Assembly: GCA_001800515.1 (NCBI GenBank)
Contig: MGVN01000213.1
Span: forward strand, 3,694-29,015
Length of the DNA: 25,322 nucleotides
Direction: 5' to 3'
DNA from: Elusimicrobia bacterium RIFOXYB2_FULL_49_7
GTDB lineage: Bacteria > Fibrobacterota > OXYB2-FULL-49-7
The translations under genes and the position numbers were made by a program. Below, one piece after another: positions 7,581 through 15,471 of this stretch (the first letter of the stretch is position 1; each line of letters starts with the position of its first letter). Under the pieces are notes generated by a model, which saw nothing but the letters and a program-made list of their open reading frames with translations, was not told the origin of the DNA and searched no databases.

Positions 7581-8531
7581 ATGGTTCTTTTTCGGCGAAA
7601 ACCCCTGTTGCTCCATTATTATGTTACCACCGCTTGCCAGCTTCGATGCTCCTTCTGCAATATACCGGAAGGGTCGGCACAAACAGCGAATATCAATGAG
7701 GTCTTTTATAATCTCAAGACGGCACGACGATTGGGGGCCCGCTTTGTTGATTTTACGGGTGGAGAGCCGCTTCTTTTCGGTCCGCTCCCAGAGGCGCTGC
7801 GATATGCCAACAAGCTTGGCTTTGTCACCAGCGTGACCACAAACGGCCTTCTTCTTGAGAAAAGAGCGCCGGAATTGGCCGGGCTTATCTCTTTACCACG
7901 CCTCTCTTTAGACGGGTCAGAGGCTGTGCATGACCATATCCGGGGAAAGGCGTCGTATCAAGCGGTTTTGGCCGGTTTGGCGGCCTGTCGACGTTACCGT
8001 ATTCCGGCGGATATTATTTTTACCCTTTCAGCGGAAAACCGGAACGATATTACGCATGTGTACGAGGTCGCGAGGGCACACGGGGCTATCCTTATTTTAG
8101 ATCCCGCCTTTTCCTACTTTTCGAATCCCGACCATCGGGAACTGGACGTTCTCATTCGTGAATGGGCTTCCCGTCCATTTGTTTATGTCAACCGTGCCTT
8201 TCTCCGATTGCGCAACAGAGGGGGGAATTCAATCCGGGAGCCTGTCTGTAAAGCGGTGCGTGCGGCCATTGTTATTCATCCTAACAATGAACTCCTGCTT
8301 CCTTGCTTTCATCATGCAACGACACGCCTTTCTCTGGCAAACGGATTGGAATCGGTATGGAACAGTGCGGAGAGGAAGGGGGCGCTTCTTCAGGAGGGGC
8401 GAATCCCCGCATGTGCTGCCTGTACGATCAATTGCTATATGGATCCCTCTTTTTGTTATTCGATGGACGCTTATTTTGGGCTGAGCTTGTATTCAAAAAT
8501 CCGTTATGCTTTTGATAAATGGATAAGGTAA
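7581..8531 (+). CDS. Radical SAM protein with SPASM-like C-terminal cysteines
   Basis: A 316-residue radical SAM enzyme. The cluster-binding CxxxCxxC motif is C19-C23-C26 (TACQLRCSFC), followed by the GGEP motif at 60-63 and a strand with SLDG at 109-112. The C-terminal third has C223, C242, C278, C281, C285 and C292; the CAACTINC pattern resembles a SPASM/Twitch auxiliary iron-sulphur site. Members of this class modify peptides, activate other enzymes, or act on cofactors; nothing here fixes the substrate. It starts 40 nt after the sensor gene with a poor ribosome site and may share its transcript. No short precursor peptide gene is evident beside it. It converges on the hydrolase remnant with a 5-nt gap. 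Confidence 0.88.
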   Translation: MVLFRRKPLLLHYYVTTACQLRCSFCNIPEGSAQTANINEVFYNLKTARRLGARFVDFTGGEPLLFGPLPEALRYANKLGFVTSVTTNGLLLEKRAPELAGLISLPRLSLDGSEAVHDHIRGKASYQAVLAGLAACRRYRIPADIIFTLSAENRNDITHVYEVARAHGAILILDPAFSYFSNPDHRELDVLIREWASRPFVYVNRAFLRLRNRGGNSIREPVCKAVRAAIVIHPNNELLLPCFHHATTRLSLANGLESVWNSAERKGALLQEGRIPACAACTINCYMDPSFCYSMDAYFGLSLYSKIRYAFDKWIR

Positions 8532-8536
8532 AGGCC

Positions 8537-9189
8537 TCATTTCAGGTGCTTGTTTAAAAAAGCCAATACTTCTATAGAGCATCGTTTCTGCTCGGCATTG
8601 CCTAATTGGTAGGCAAAGCCATGAGCCTGATTCTGAATCGTTACAACCCGGGCCTCTACGCCGACGGCTTGAAGTCGTTTTGCCATATCTTGAGAAATCC
8701 GAAACGGTGTCACGGTGTCGGTGATACTGTGCGGAAATAAAAAAGGAGGTTCTTTTCCCGTTATTCGCAGCGCAGGCGAAGCCGTCTTATAAAGTGCCGG
8801 ATTCTCCATCTTCTTGCATCCGAAAAGCGTTTCAAAGAACGGTTCCAACTCAATTTCAGCGGTCAGGTCGGTCACCGGATTAAAGCATACACAAGCTTTA
8901 GGTTGCGTGTCTGCAACCTTGAGTTCAGGCGGTTTTCCCAGATCATCTTCGGGAAGGAGGGTGCACAAAAGAGCCGCGAGGTGGCCCCCGGCACTTGAGC
9001 CCACCACACCGATGTGCTCTATGTCAATATTGTAGGCGGGGGCGTTCTCTTTGAACCAAGCCATGGCCAGGCGTACATCTTCGATCTGGGCCGGGAAATG
9101 ATAAACCGGTGCCAGACGGTAGGAGGCTGAAGCACAGGCAAACCTTCGGCAAGAATTTTGTATTGCAGTTGCCTTACATTATCAGTCAT
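8537..9189 (-). pseudogene. Truncated, frameshifted alpha/beta hydrolase (esterase/lipase family)
   Basis: The frame from ATG 9064 encodes 175 residues with an intact catalytic triad: nucleophile in GSSAG (S24), D116 in HSITDTVTP and H148 in NQAHGF. Upstream codons in the same frame (to about 9130) still encode conserved family sequence, ASYRLAP followed by FPAQIEDV. Just above, near 9138-9142, the homology moves to another frame. There, ATG 9189 begins MTDNVRQLQYKILAEG, which would join smoothly to ACASASYRLAP if one T were added. So a 1-base deletion breaks the frame. In addition, the region with the HGG oxyanion-hole motif (roughly the first 70-80 residues of this ~300-residue family) is missing, since the next gene ends only 50 nt upstream. 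It is almost certainly non-functional. Confidence 0.75.
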
Positions 9190-9238
9190 AATAAGTTATA
9201 GCGGGTTCTATGGGATGACTCATTACAAGCAAGCGGGA

Positions 9239-10045
9239 TTATTTGATTAAACGAGCCGCATTTTCGTGCGTAATCCTATTAAAAACCGCTGAAGGCAGTC
9301 TTAAGCTCTTTAGAAATTCAATATGACGCCAGTGATAATTGTCCGTTCCGTACAGGATTTTCTTGGAGAATTTTATCAGCAAAGCTTTTGCAAATTTAGA
9401 ATCGCGGGCCAAAGCCATTAACCCCGAATCTGCGGAAAGATCAGCATATACATTGGGATATTTCTCCAATATTTTTAAAAGCCTGCCCCCAGGTTTTATC
9501 GGTCCTGTCGGATAAATCAGATCCGGTGAGAATGTTTCGCCGCCTGAAATTTCCCGCCAAAATCCAGGACCATGCCCGATTAAAATGGTCTCCGGGCATA
9601 ATTTGGCCGCATTTTCTAAATGGCTGATATCCCCCAAATACCATTGCGGTGTGGAGGGAATATCGACATCCAGATGCAATAAAGCGGGCATTCGGAGTTT
9701 TCCGGCCAAACGAAGCATTCTAATCAATGAAGGATTGTCTGCCAATACCTTGAATTTGAGTTCGCCATATCCTCGAAAGCCCTTTTTGTGCAGATCCAAG
9801 AGCATTTGTTCAGCGTTTTCGCGCCGTGGATCGACCCCGCAAAAGGGAATAATACGACGGGGAAACAATTTATAAGTTGCGTAAACATTGGCAATGGATA
9901 AATGTTGATAATAAGGTTCTAATCCGCCATCCACAGATTCCCAGGATAAAAGCCAACATTTTTGGATGCCCCCTTTATCCATATAGGCGATCAAATCCTT
10001 TTTGGTTTTTCCCAACCAATCCGCATGTTGATGAATGTCTATCAT
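9239..10045 (-). CDS. Amidohydrolase-family metal-dependent TIM-barrel hydrolase
   Basis: A 268-residue protein of the amidohydrolase-2 type (includes lactonases and decarboxylases). It starts MIDIHQHAD, giving the metal-binding HxH pair H5/H7. E95 (GYGELK), H124 (LLHLD), H158 (IGHGPG) and D235 (YGTDN) fit the remaining metal and catalytic positions along the barrel. AAGGAGAG precedes the ATG. The substrate cannot be told from sequence; this family usually hydrolyses lactones or decarboxylates small aromatic acids. The hydrolase remnant immediately downstream suggests the two once formed an ester/lactone-degrading pair. The gene is shorter than many relatives (~280-330 residues) but appears complete. 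Confidence 0.83.
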   Translation of the reverse strand: MIDIHQHADWLGKTKKDLIAYMDKGGIQKCWLLSWESVDGGLEPYYQHLSIANVYATYKLFPRRIIPFCGVDPRRENAEQMLLDLHKKGFRGYGELKFKVLADNPSLIRMLRLAGKLRMPALLHLDVDIPSTPQWYLGDISHLENAAKLCPETILIGHGPGFWREISGGETFSPDLIYPTGPIKPGGRLLKILEKYPNVYADLSADSGLMALARDSKFAKALLIKFSKKILYGTDNYHWRHIEFLKSLRLPSAVFNRITHENAARLIK

Positions 10046-10174
10046 TTGCTCTCCTTTGTTATGTGTAGGCGCACAAAAATCACAGGAAGATTCAGAGAAG
10101 AAAATAGTGGTTTTTAAATTAGCATTGCAAGAATCAGCGCGGAGAAGGAATTTGTTTCATCATCGGGTGTAAAA

Positions 10175-10202
10175 TTGTAAATTTATAACGAATCGATATT
10201 GT
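10175..10202 (+). promoter_or_regulatory. Candidate sigma-70-type promoter
   Basis: TTGTAA (10175-10180) and TATTGT (10197-10202) are separated by 16 bp in an AT-rich stretch, ending about 25 nt before the membrane protein ATG. It was found by eye and is only a moderate match to consensus. Confidence 0.35.
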
Positions 10203-10227
10203 TTTTCCTTTGCACTGAGTTTTAATA

Positions 10228-10791
10228 ATGGACGTATCCTTGCTTTGGATCGGTGTTCTACCGGTCGTTATTTTCGTGATTCTGGATGCTTTTACCAATA
10301 AGAAGGCAGCGATTCTCTCTGCGATTGCGTTCGCTGTTGCTGAAAGTGTTTTTTCGCTGATTAAATTTGGAGCTATTGATGAATTAACCGTTTTATCTCT
10401 TGTCTTAGTGGTTTTTTTCGGTTTTCTCTCCATCAAAAAGAACAATGATCTTTATTTCAAACTACAGGGTCCCATCTTGAATGTTTTCTTTGCAGTGGTT
10501 TTGTTCTTTTTTTATTGGATTCTGCACAAACCGCTCTTTAATTTCATGCTTGAGAAGTATTTCGGCGATTTTATGGTGATGTTTGACCAGCGGGGTATCT
10601 CCCGGGAAGCGGTCATGCGGCTGATGAACGGGCTGTCACGTGACCTGGGTTATTGGCTGCTCTTTCATTCCCTCATCACGGCATTTGCGGCCTTGCGGTT
10701 GTCAAAATGGTGGTGGTTCTTCTTTCGGGTCCCTTTCTTTTATGCCATGCTCTTTATTGCCATGCGGATTGAGATGACGCTGTTATTTTAA
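10228..10791 (+). CDS. Small polytopic inner-membrane protein, possibly YciB/IspZ-like
   Basis: A 187-residue protein with about five hydrophobic segments (roughly 5-20, 27-45, 52-68, 80-98, 150-185). Between the fourth and fifth is a polar loop with a short amphipathic stretch. The pattern of an early ILDAFTNKKAA turn followed by a KFGAIDELTVLSLVLVVFFGFLS segment and KNNDLYFKLQG recalls the YciB/intracellular septation protein A family. That family has similar size and a FxK...P motif after the third helix. The resemblance is weak, and the function is better called unknown. The ribosome site is poor (a lone GAG). It converges on the next gene with a 17-nt gap. Confidence 0.7.
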   Translation: MDVSLLWIGVLPVVIFVILDAFTNKKAAILSAIAFAVAESVFSLIKFGAIDELTVLSLVLVVFFGFLSIKKNNDLYFKLQGPILNVFFAVVLFFFYWILHKPLFNFMLEKYFGDFMVMFDQRGISREAVMRLMNGLSRDLGYWLLFHSLITAFAALRLSKWWWFFFRVPFFYAMLFIAMRIEMTLLF

Positions 10792-10808
10792 TTTCTTGTA
10801 CACAACTA

Positions 10809-12323
10809 TTACCAATCCAATATCATTGACAGGGCCATCGAAAATCCGGAGGGAAAGGTGAAACGGCTGATAACGGTCGATGAGCGTTCTTTCGAAGTGT
10901 CGGGAGCGACGTTGTGTGTTTTCTGATACTGAAGACGCAAGGGGATGAATTGGGCCATCGAGAGCGCGAATACCGGAAAAGCGGCAGAGTGTTGCCAGGC
11001 GATATTGCCCCCCATTCGCAGACCCAAAATACTTTTCAGTTTGGTGGAGGTTGTCCAGAGTTCTGTTCCTGCTGGAATAAGGCCAAGTAACGAGGCGTTT
11101 TGATACCCATCAAAATGAACGCGGAGGGGGAGAAGGCAAAACCGGGGATTCAGGACAAAGTTGAAACCCTTTTTTAGTTCACGATGGATTTTCAGGTCCA
11201 GCGCGTATTCATCATAGTCAAGATAACCCTGCCCGCCGGCTTTTATCGGGAGTAATTGGAGTAGAAACGGATCAGCTTGGTTTACAAAGTCAGAGATTCG
11301 AATGCGCCCCTTGTTAAGATTAAAATGGGTTTGACCAACAAGGCCTGTCAGATGGAAATCCGTTTGCCAAAAGGTTTTCGTGAGCTCCAGACCGCCTGAC
11401 GTACTTTGGCCGAAAGAAAACAAGTAGGCCGGTGTGTTGGAGGTGTTCCCATTAAAGCGAAGATAGAGAGAGTCACGGTTTTGCCATTGCGCCCAGAATA
11501 ACCGATAGGTCACTCCGGACAAGGGGCGTGTAGTAACGGCCATGGAAAAAGTTTGAGTGTGTCCCATCCCGTCAGAGGACAATTCTCCTATCGGGTTGTT
11601 TCTGGTTGATTCCAAGGCGTAAGCCGCACTTATCTTGAACGCTGATAAAAGGGTGGATTGAAAAGAAATAGCCGTGGAATCCTTGGTTTCATATTCCTGC
11701 AGCTCATAATGGTTGATTCCCTGGCCGAATATTTTAGCCGAAAGGTTTGTTTTAAAACGACTGCCCGCAATTCCGACTATACCCAGGGGAGGGAATCCCA
11801 GTTTAATCGCCCCACCCAGGCCGCTAAATCCGAATTCCGTGGAAAGTCGGCTTTTAATTTGGGTGGTACATTGAAAGGCCGTTCGGTGTTGGGAATACCA
11901 TTCCAAGGAAGATTGATATTGGCTGGAAAGGGGGGTGTTATGGCAGAACAAGTCGTTTTCCAGGTTGTCAATTCGAATGATCCGGTTTGTTGAGGTCAGT
12001 TGATGCTCTAAACGCAAGTTTTCATTCAGTCGACTTGAGATGATAAATGAACTGGTTTGTTCGGATAGGTTAATTGCCCATTTGGGGTTGGAATAGGCGA
12101 CTTGGCCCTGGTAATAAGTGGACAGAGAAAGAGAAAAGGGAGAGTTCGGATTGAGGGTAGGAGCAGATGGTTGCAGCCAGAAAATTTCGTTGATTGAATT
12201 AGGAAAAGCGCGTGCAAGCAGGCCGCCATCCGTCTGTCTTGGGCAAAGAAAGAGGCATTGGAGCAGGGAAATAAAAAGGACGGGAGCACTATCCCGTCCT
12301 TTGAAAAACCGGTTGACTGTCAC
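10809..12323 (-). CDS. Predicted outer-membrane beta-barrel protein
   Basis: A 504-residue protein starting at GTG, 6 nt after the lipoprotein stop, so the two are probably one operon. Residues 1-40 look like a signal peptide: RFFKGR, then a hydrophobic run to about position 28, with cleavage near ARA. The rest is rich in alternating polar/hydrophobic strands with many S, T, Q and aromatic residues, and no cytoplasmic enzyme motif. The last residues (SGFSMALSMILDW) end in tryptophan as part of an alternating strand, the signal used by the BAM machinery. The role is unknown; a porin-like barrel or an anchoring partner of the lipoprotein is possible. No relative is recognised with confidence. 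Confidence 0.7.
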   Translation of the reverse strand: MTVNRFFKGRDSAPVLFISLLQCLFLCPRQTDGGLLARAFPNSINEIFWLQPSAPTLNPNSPFSLSLSTYYQGQVAYSNPKWAINLSEQTSSFIISSRLNENLRLEHQLTSTNRIIRIDNLENDLFCHNTPLSSQYQSSLEWYSQHRTAFQCTTQIKSRLSTEFGFSGLGGAIKLGFPPLGIVGIAGSRFKTNLSAKIFGQGINHYELQEYETKDSTAISFQSTLLSAFKISAAYALESTRNNPIGELSSDGMGHTQTFSMAVTTRPLSGVTYRLFWAQWQNRDSLYLRFNGNTSNTPAYLFSFGQSTSGGLELTKTFWQTDFHLTGLVGQTHFNLNKGRIRISDFVNQADPFLLQLLPIKAGGQGYLDYDEYALDLKIHRELKKGFNFVLNPRFCLLPLRVHFDGYQNASLLGLIPAGTELWTTSTKLKSILGLRMGGNIAWQHSAAFPVFALSMAQFIPLRLQYQKTHNVAPDTSKERSSTVISRFTFPSGFSMALSMILDW

Positions 12324-12329
12324 AATGGT

Positions 12330-13850
12330 TTAATACAGAATCTTTGCTAATGTGGCACCCGGTTCGCAGGCCATCTTCCATGCCGCTTCCATTGTTTGAA
12401 CGTTTTTCTGTTCATCAATGTATTGGATGAGATCCCATAAGGCGTTATTGGTCATTCCAGGAAGAGTCGCATTAAATGTGGGATCTTTAAAGATGACATA
12501 ATTAGCCAAATCCTTAATCTCAAGTGTTCCGTTATCAAACAGAGAATCAATATGCTCCATTCCATCATTCCCTGCAATAGTGATTTGTCCGGAACCGTCG
12601 GTGAACTTGATTGGGAAGAATTCCGTATCAATAATAGTGTTGCAGTAGTAATCGTAGTTGGGATAATAGCTGTAGTAATCGCATTCCTGATGTGAGGTGT
12701 AATAGACGACCGGCGCTTGATGCCAGACTGCGTAAGGGTAGATTTCATAATAGGGAAGCATGGCTTTGAGATCCGGAATGGTCATGAGCTTGCGGACATC
12801 AACGGACACGGTTCGGTCGTAGATTTTCAGGTCAACCGGGCCGGAAAAAAGTTTGATCAGCGAATCCAATATTTCTTGTCCGTCCGCATAATCGGCATCG
12901 GTTAATTCGTCATTGCGAAGGAGATCGTCGGATTGATTGTCCACTTCATTTTTGCAATAGGTCAGCGCTGATTTTGCGTTCTGTAAACCGGCAATCATGT
13001 TCGTTGGATTGGCATCCAGAAGGGATTGACACCCGGAACGGACTTTAAGAAAATCGGAATTGTTTTGATTGGCAAGAGCAATAAGGTGGGTCGCGATTTC
13101 ATCTTTAGTACCGGAGTTGTACAATTCGTAAGAGCCATTTTGATCAAAATCCAGATTATACGAAACCAATGTTGAACTGAGGATTTTAAGGGCATAGAAA
13201 CCGGACAGCAGGAGACGGACTTCGGTCATATCGATTTCAACCTCGTCCTCATCAATGGTCAGGGTTAATGAAAAATCCCCTTTGTCGGACAGTTGGGTCA
13301 GAAAGGTGATGCCTTGGTCTATGATAGGCAGGAGCTTATCTTTGAGAAGGTCTTGAATTTCAGATACTTTGGAGTAATCAGGCAGGGGCTCGCTTAAGGT
13401 TTTGGCGAGTTGCTGATTGGCGGCCGGGAGGCGGTTCATCAGTGTGGAGGGGAATAGGGTCTTAGCGGATACGGCTTTCGCTGCTTTGGCCGGCCCGGTT
13501 TTTAAAAGAAAGTCGACTGCATCGGGATCGATGGTGTTCGAAGACATGCCCGACCAAACCATGAGGGATTCGATTTCTGATTCGTTTTTCAATTGGGTGA
13601 ATCCGAGGATCGAGGCGTAGAGCATGGCTTCTTCATCCCCGTTCTGAGCACGGGATAGTTCAATCTGGTACATGGATTCAAGTTCGTCAAGGTCAATAGT
13701 GCCTCCATCGGCCATCTGACTCAGACGTTCGATCGGATTATCTGCGCGGTCCGGAATGGCGCTGTTGGTGCCGGACGAGGAGTCTTTAGAGCACCCATTT
13801 AACAGCAAGAGGCCGGAAAAAAGAAGGGCAGGGAAAAGAAAAGCTTTCAT
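12330..13850 (-). CDS. Large exported lipoprotein of unknown function
   Basis: A 506-residue protein with a clear SPase II signal: basic start MK, a hydrophobic core, then lipobox LLNGC with lipidated C20, followed by a serine/lysine-rich linker. The mature part is acidic and mainly helical through residue ~360 (a DEEAMLYASILGF stretch and a long DLLKDKLLPIIDQG helix). A tyrosine-rich patch around ~385-405 (YYSYYPNYDYYC) contains a pair of cysteines that could form a disulphide. A TPR-like character early on is possible but not convincing. GGAGG precedes the ATG. It is followed directly by the beta-barrel gene, so both products probably act together at the outer membrane. Confidence 0.78.
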   Translation of the reverse strand: MKAFLFPALLFSGLLLLNGCSKDSSSGTNSAIPDRADNPIERLSQMADGGTIDLDELESMYQIELSRAQNGDEEAMLYASILGFTQLKNESEIESLMVWSGMSSNTIDPDAVDFLLKTGPAKAAKAVSAKTLFPSTLMNRLPAANQQLAKTLSEPLPDYSKVSEIQDLLKDKLLPIIDQGITFLTQLSDKGDFSLTLTIDEDEVEIDMTEVRLLLSGFYALKILSSTLVSYNLDFDQNGSYELYNSGTKDEIATHLIALANQNNSDFLKVRSGCQSLLDANPTNMIAGLQNAKSALTYCKNEVDNQSDDLLRNDELTDADYADGQEILDSLIKLFSGPVDLKIYDRTVSVDVRKLMTIPDLKAMLPYYEIYPYAVWHQAPVVYYTSHQECDYYSYYPNYDYYCNTIIDTEFFPIKFTDGSGQITIAGNDGMEHIDSLFDNGTLEIKDLANYVIFKDPTFNATLPGMTNNALWDLIQYIDEQKNVQTMEAAWKMACEPGATLAKILY

Positions 13851-13874
13851 GTTTCCTCCAAAGGTTTAAAAGAT

Positions 13875-13902
13875 ATAATAAATATATAATACCGTTGGAC
13901 AA
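13875..13902 (-). promoter_or_regulatory. Candidate promoter of the lipoprotein-barrel operon
   Basis: On the minus strand TTGTCC (13897-13902) and TATTAT (13875-13880) are separated by 16 bp, in an AT-rich stretch just after the terminator of the upstream gene and about 25 nt before the lipoprotein ATG. Confidence 0.4.
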
Positions 13903-13907
13903 AATGC

Positions 13908-13935
13908 AAAGGCCTCCTCAAATGAGGAGGCCTTT
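13908..13935 (-). terminator. Strong hairpin terminator downstream of the barrel gene
   Basis: A perfect inverted repeat with arms AAAGGCCTCCTCA and TGAGGAGGCCTTT and a 2-nt spacer (effectively a 4-nt loop) is followed on the minus strand by GCATTTTG. It sits 25 nt after the stop of the gene at 13961-15376 and separates it from the lipoprotein operon. The plus strand is also followed by an A-rich, not T-rich, tract, so it works mainly for the minus strand. Confidence 0.85.
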
Positions 13936-13960
13936 GAAAAACGAAGGAGTCGGGTAGAAT

Positions 13961-15376
13961 TCAGTTGGCTGAACCGGCCCCGATTTTATAAGTTAACGTT
14001 ACACCGCTGCCGATACCGGCCGGGCCTTCACCCGAGAGCAGGTAGATGCCGTTCCATTCAGATGGCAGCATGTAAAGGTCAAGCGTCAACGCGCCGTAGG
14101 TCATGCCCAGACCCGTGTACCACGAAAAAGCGGTATAGGTCGGTTCATCAGAAAAATCAACCTTAGTGATGCCGCCTTCGAGGGACTGTGATTGCCAGTA
14201 ATAGGATTTCGAACCCCCGGCACGCACCACAACTTTGTTGAACTTCCAGAAATCATTGACCGTATGTTCCATGGCCAGGGTGGCTCTTGGAAAGGTGGTT
14301 GTGGTGTAGGTTTCTTCAGGGTTGTCGCTGTCAACGGTTTGCGGTTTATAGGATTCGCTGTTACGGGAAAGGGTCAGAGAGGGAATAAAACGAGTGTTGG
14401 GTGACACTGCAATTTCATCTGCAACGCCGAAAGCGAAGAATATGGAGGAATATTCATCCGACTTATAGGATTCTTCGGCCGTTGTTCCCGGATCGCCATC
14501 GTCAAAACTGGCCTCAAAGGTACAACCACTGGAAACCATATCAAAACCAGCAGTGATCGTATGCTCTTCCAATTTCAGTGTTCCCTTGGCGGTTAGCGGA
14601 AAATAGTAGGCTGAAGTAGCTTCCATTTTGGAAATTTCAATGTTGTAGGTAGTCGCGCCAGCCGGATCCGTATCGTTTCCTTTATTTGTGATTTCAGCTG
14701 AATACGAAGGAAGAATCAACCCGGTTGCCACTTTCAGTTTCAGCAAGCCCACATCTAATGCGGCACCTGCATTTAATCCCATGGTACCGTACGAAGATGT
14801 TCCATTGCTTTCAATTGTCATAATGTAGGCGCCGGGAGTTCCGGGTGCGATGGTGGCGGCGATTTTAGAATCGATGTCGGAATTTGATGCTTCTCTGAAA
14901 ATATCCGCACCGATTTGAATCGCATTTCCTAATCGAAGACCTATCAAGAAATGGCCGACATTCGTTGGCACCGTAGGAGCGTTTAAGTCAAAATCGCCGG
15001 CTACGGGTACCGGAGCGCCTGTTGGTACCCCGGTTTGCCAAACATAAGCCCCCACATCCGCATAAGCATTCAGTAAGCCCGTGTGCAAGCCGCTTGCCTG
15101 AGTATAAGAACTTTTTCCGAAAAGAAAACCAATAGAAAGTGTTTTAAATATGCTTTTTGAAGCATAAACATAACCACTGGAAACACCTTGTGCCATGTCC
15201 GTCGAAGTGGCTACCTCGGATGGGAAGTAAAGCACATCAGACACATCTTCAATAAGGTTTTTGCCTTGAACTCCCAAACAAGGATTACCCAGTGCATTCA
15301 TTCGGGCATTTTGCCCAAATGACAGCTGGCACAAAATGGCCAACAGAACCAGAGAAATCAGACCATTGCGTTTCAT
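13961..15376 (-). CDS. Predicted outer-membrane protein
   Basis: A 471-residue protein with a signal peptide (MKRNG, hydrophobic core, cleavage near G21-Q22). The mature N terminus NARMNALGNPCLG...DVSDVLYFPSEV resembles the start of FadL/PorV/UPF0164-like barrels of FCB-group bacteria. In those proteins a short plug-like segment with a conserved N...A.GN motif precedes the strands. Alternating strands such as LSIGFLFGKSS, FLIGLRLGNAIQIGADIF and YTGLGMTYGALTLDLYML make up the rest. There is no terminal aromatic; it ends GAGSAN. AAAGGAGG gives an excellent ribosome site. The ligand is unknown. Confidence 0.72.
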   Translation of the reverse strand: MKRNGLISLVLLAILCQLSFGQNARMNALGNPCLGVQGKNLIEDVSDVLYFPSEVATSTDMAQGVSSGYVYASKSIFKTLSIGFLFGKSSYTQASGLHTGLLNAYADVGAYVWQTGVPTGAPVPVAGDFDLNAPTVPTNVGHFLIGLRLGNAIQIGADIFREASNSDIDSKIAATIAPGTPGAYIMTIESNGTSSYGTMGLNAGAALDVGLLKLKVATGLILPSYSAEITNKGNDTDPAGATTYNIEISKMEATSAYYFPLTAKGTLKLEEHTITAGFDMVSSGCTFEASFDDGDPGTTAEESYKSDEYSSIFFAFGVADEIAVSPNTRFIPSLTLSRNSESYKPQTVDSDNPEETYTTTTFPRATLAMEHTVNDFWKFNKVVVRAGGSKSYYWQSQSLEGGITKVDFSDEPTYTAFSWYTGLGMTYGALTLDLYMLPSEWNGIYLLSGEGPAGIGSGVTLTYKIGAGSAN

Positions 15377-15401
15377 TCTTCCTCCTTTAAGTTATTTGAA
15401 A

Positions 15402-15428
15402 TTGACATTAGTATAGGTAAAATAATTA
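15402..15428 (+). promoter_or_regulatory. Candidate promoter in the divergent region before the permease gene
   Basis: A consensus TTGACA (15402-15407) lies 15 bp before TAATTA (15423-15428), slightly short of ideal spacing. It would give a leader of about 37 nt that holds no recognisable ribosome site. The same AT-rich region must carry the minus-strand promoter of the outer-membrane gene; TATACT (15410-15415, minus) is a possible -10. Confidence 0.35.
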
Positions 15429-15471
15429 AAGATAGCAGAAAATCCGCAATTATTAATTATTTTAAATTCTT

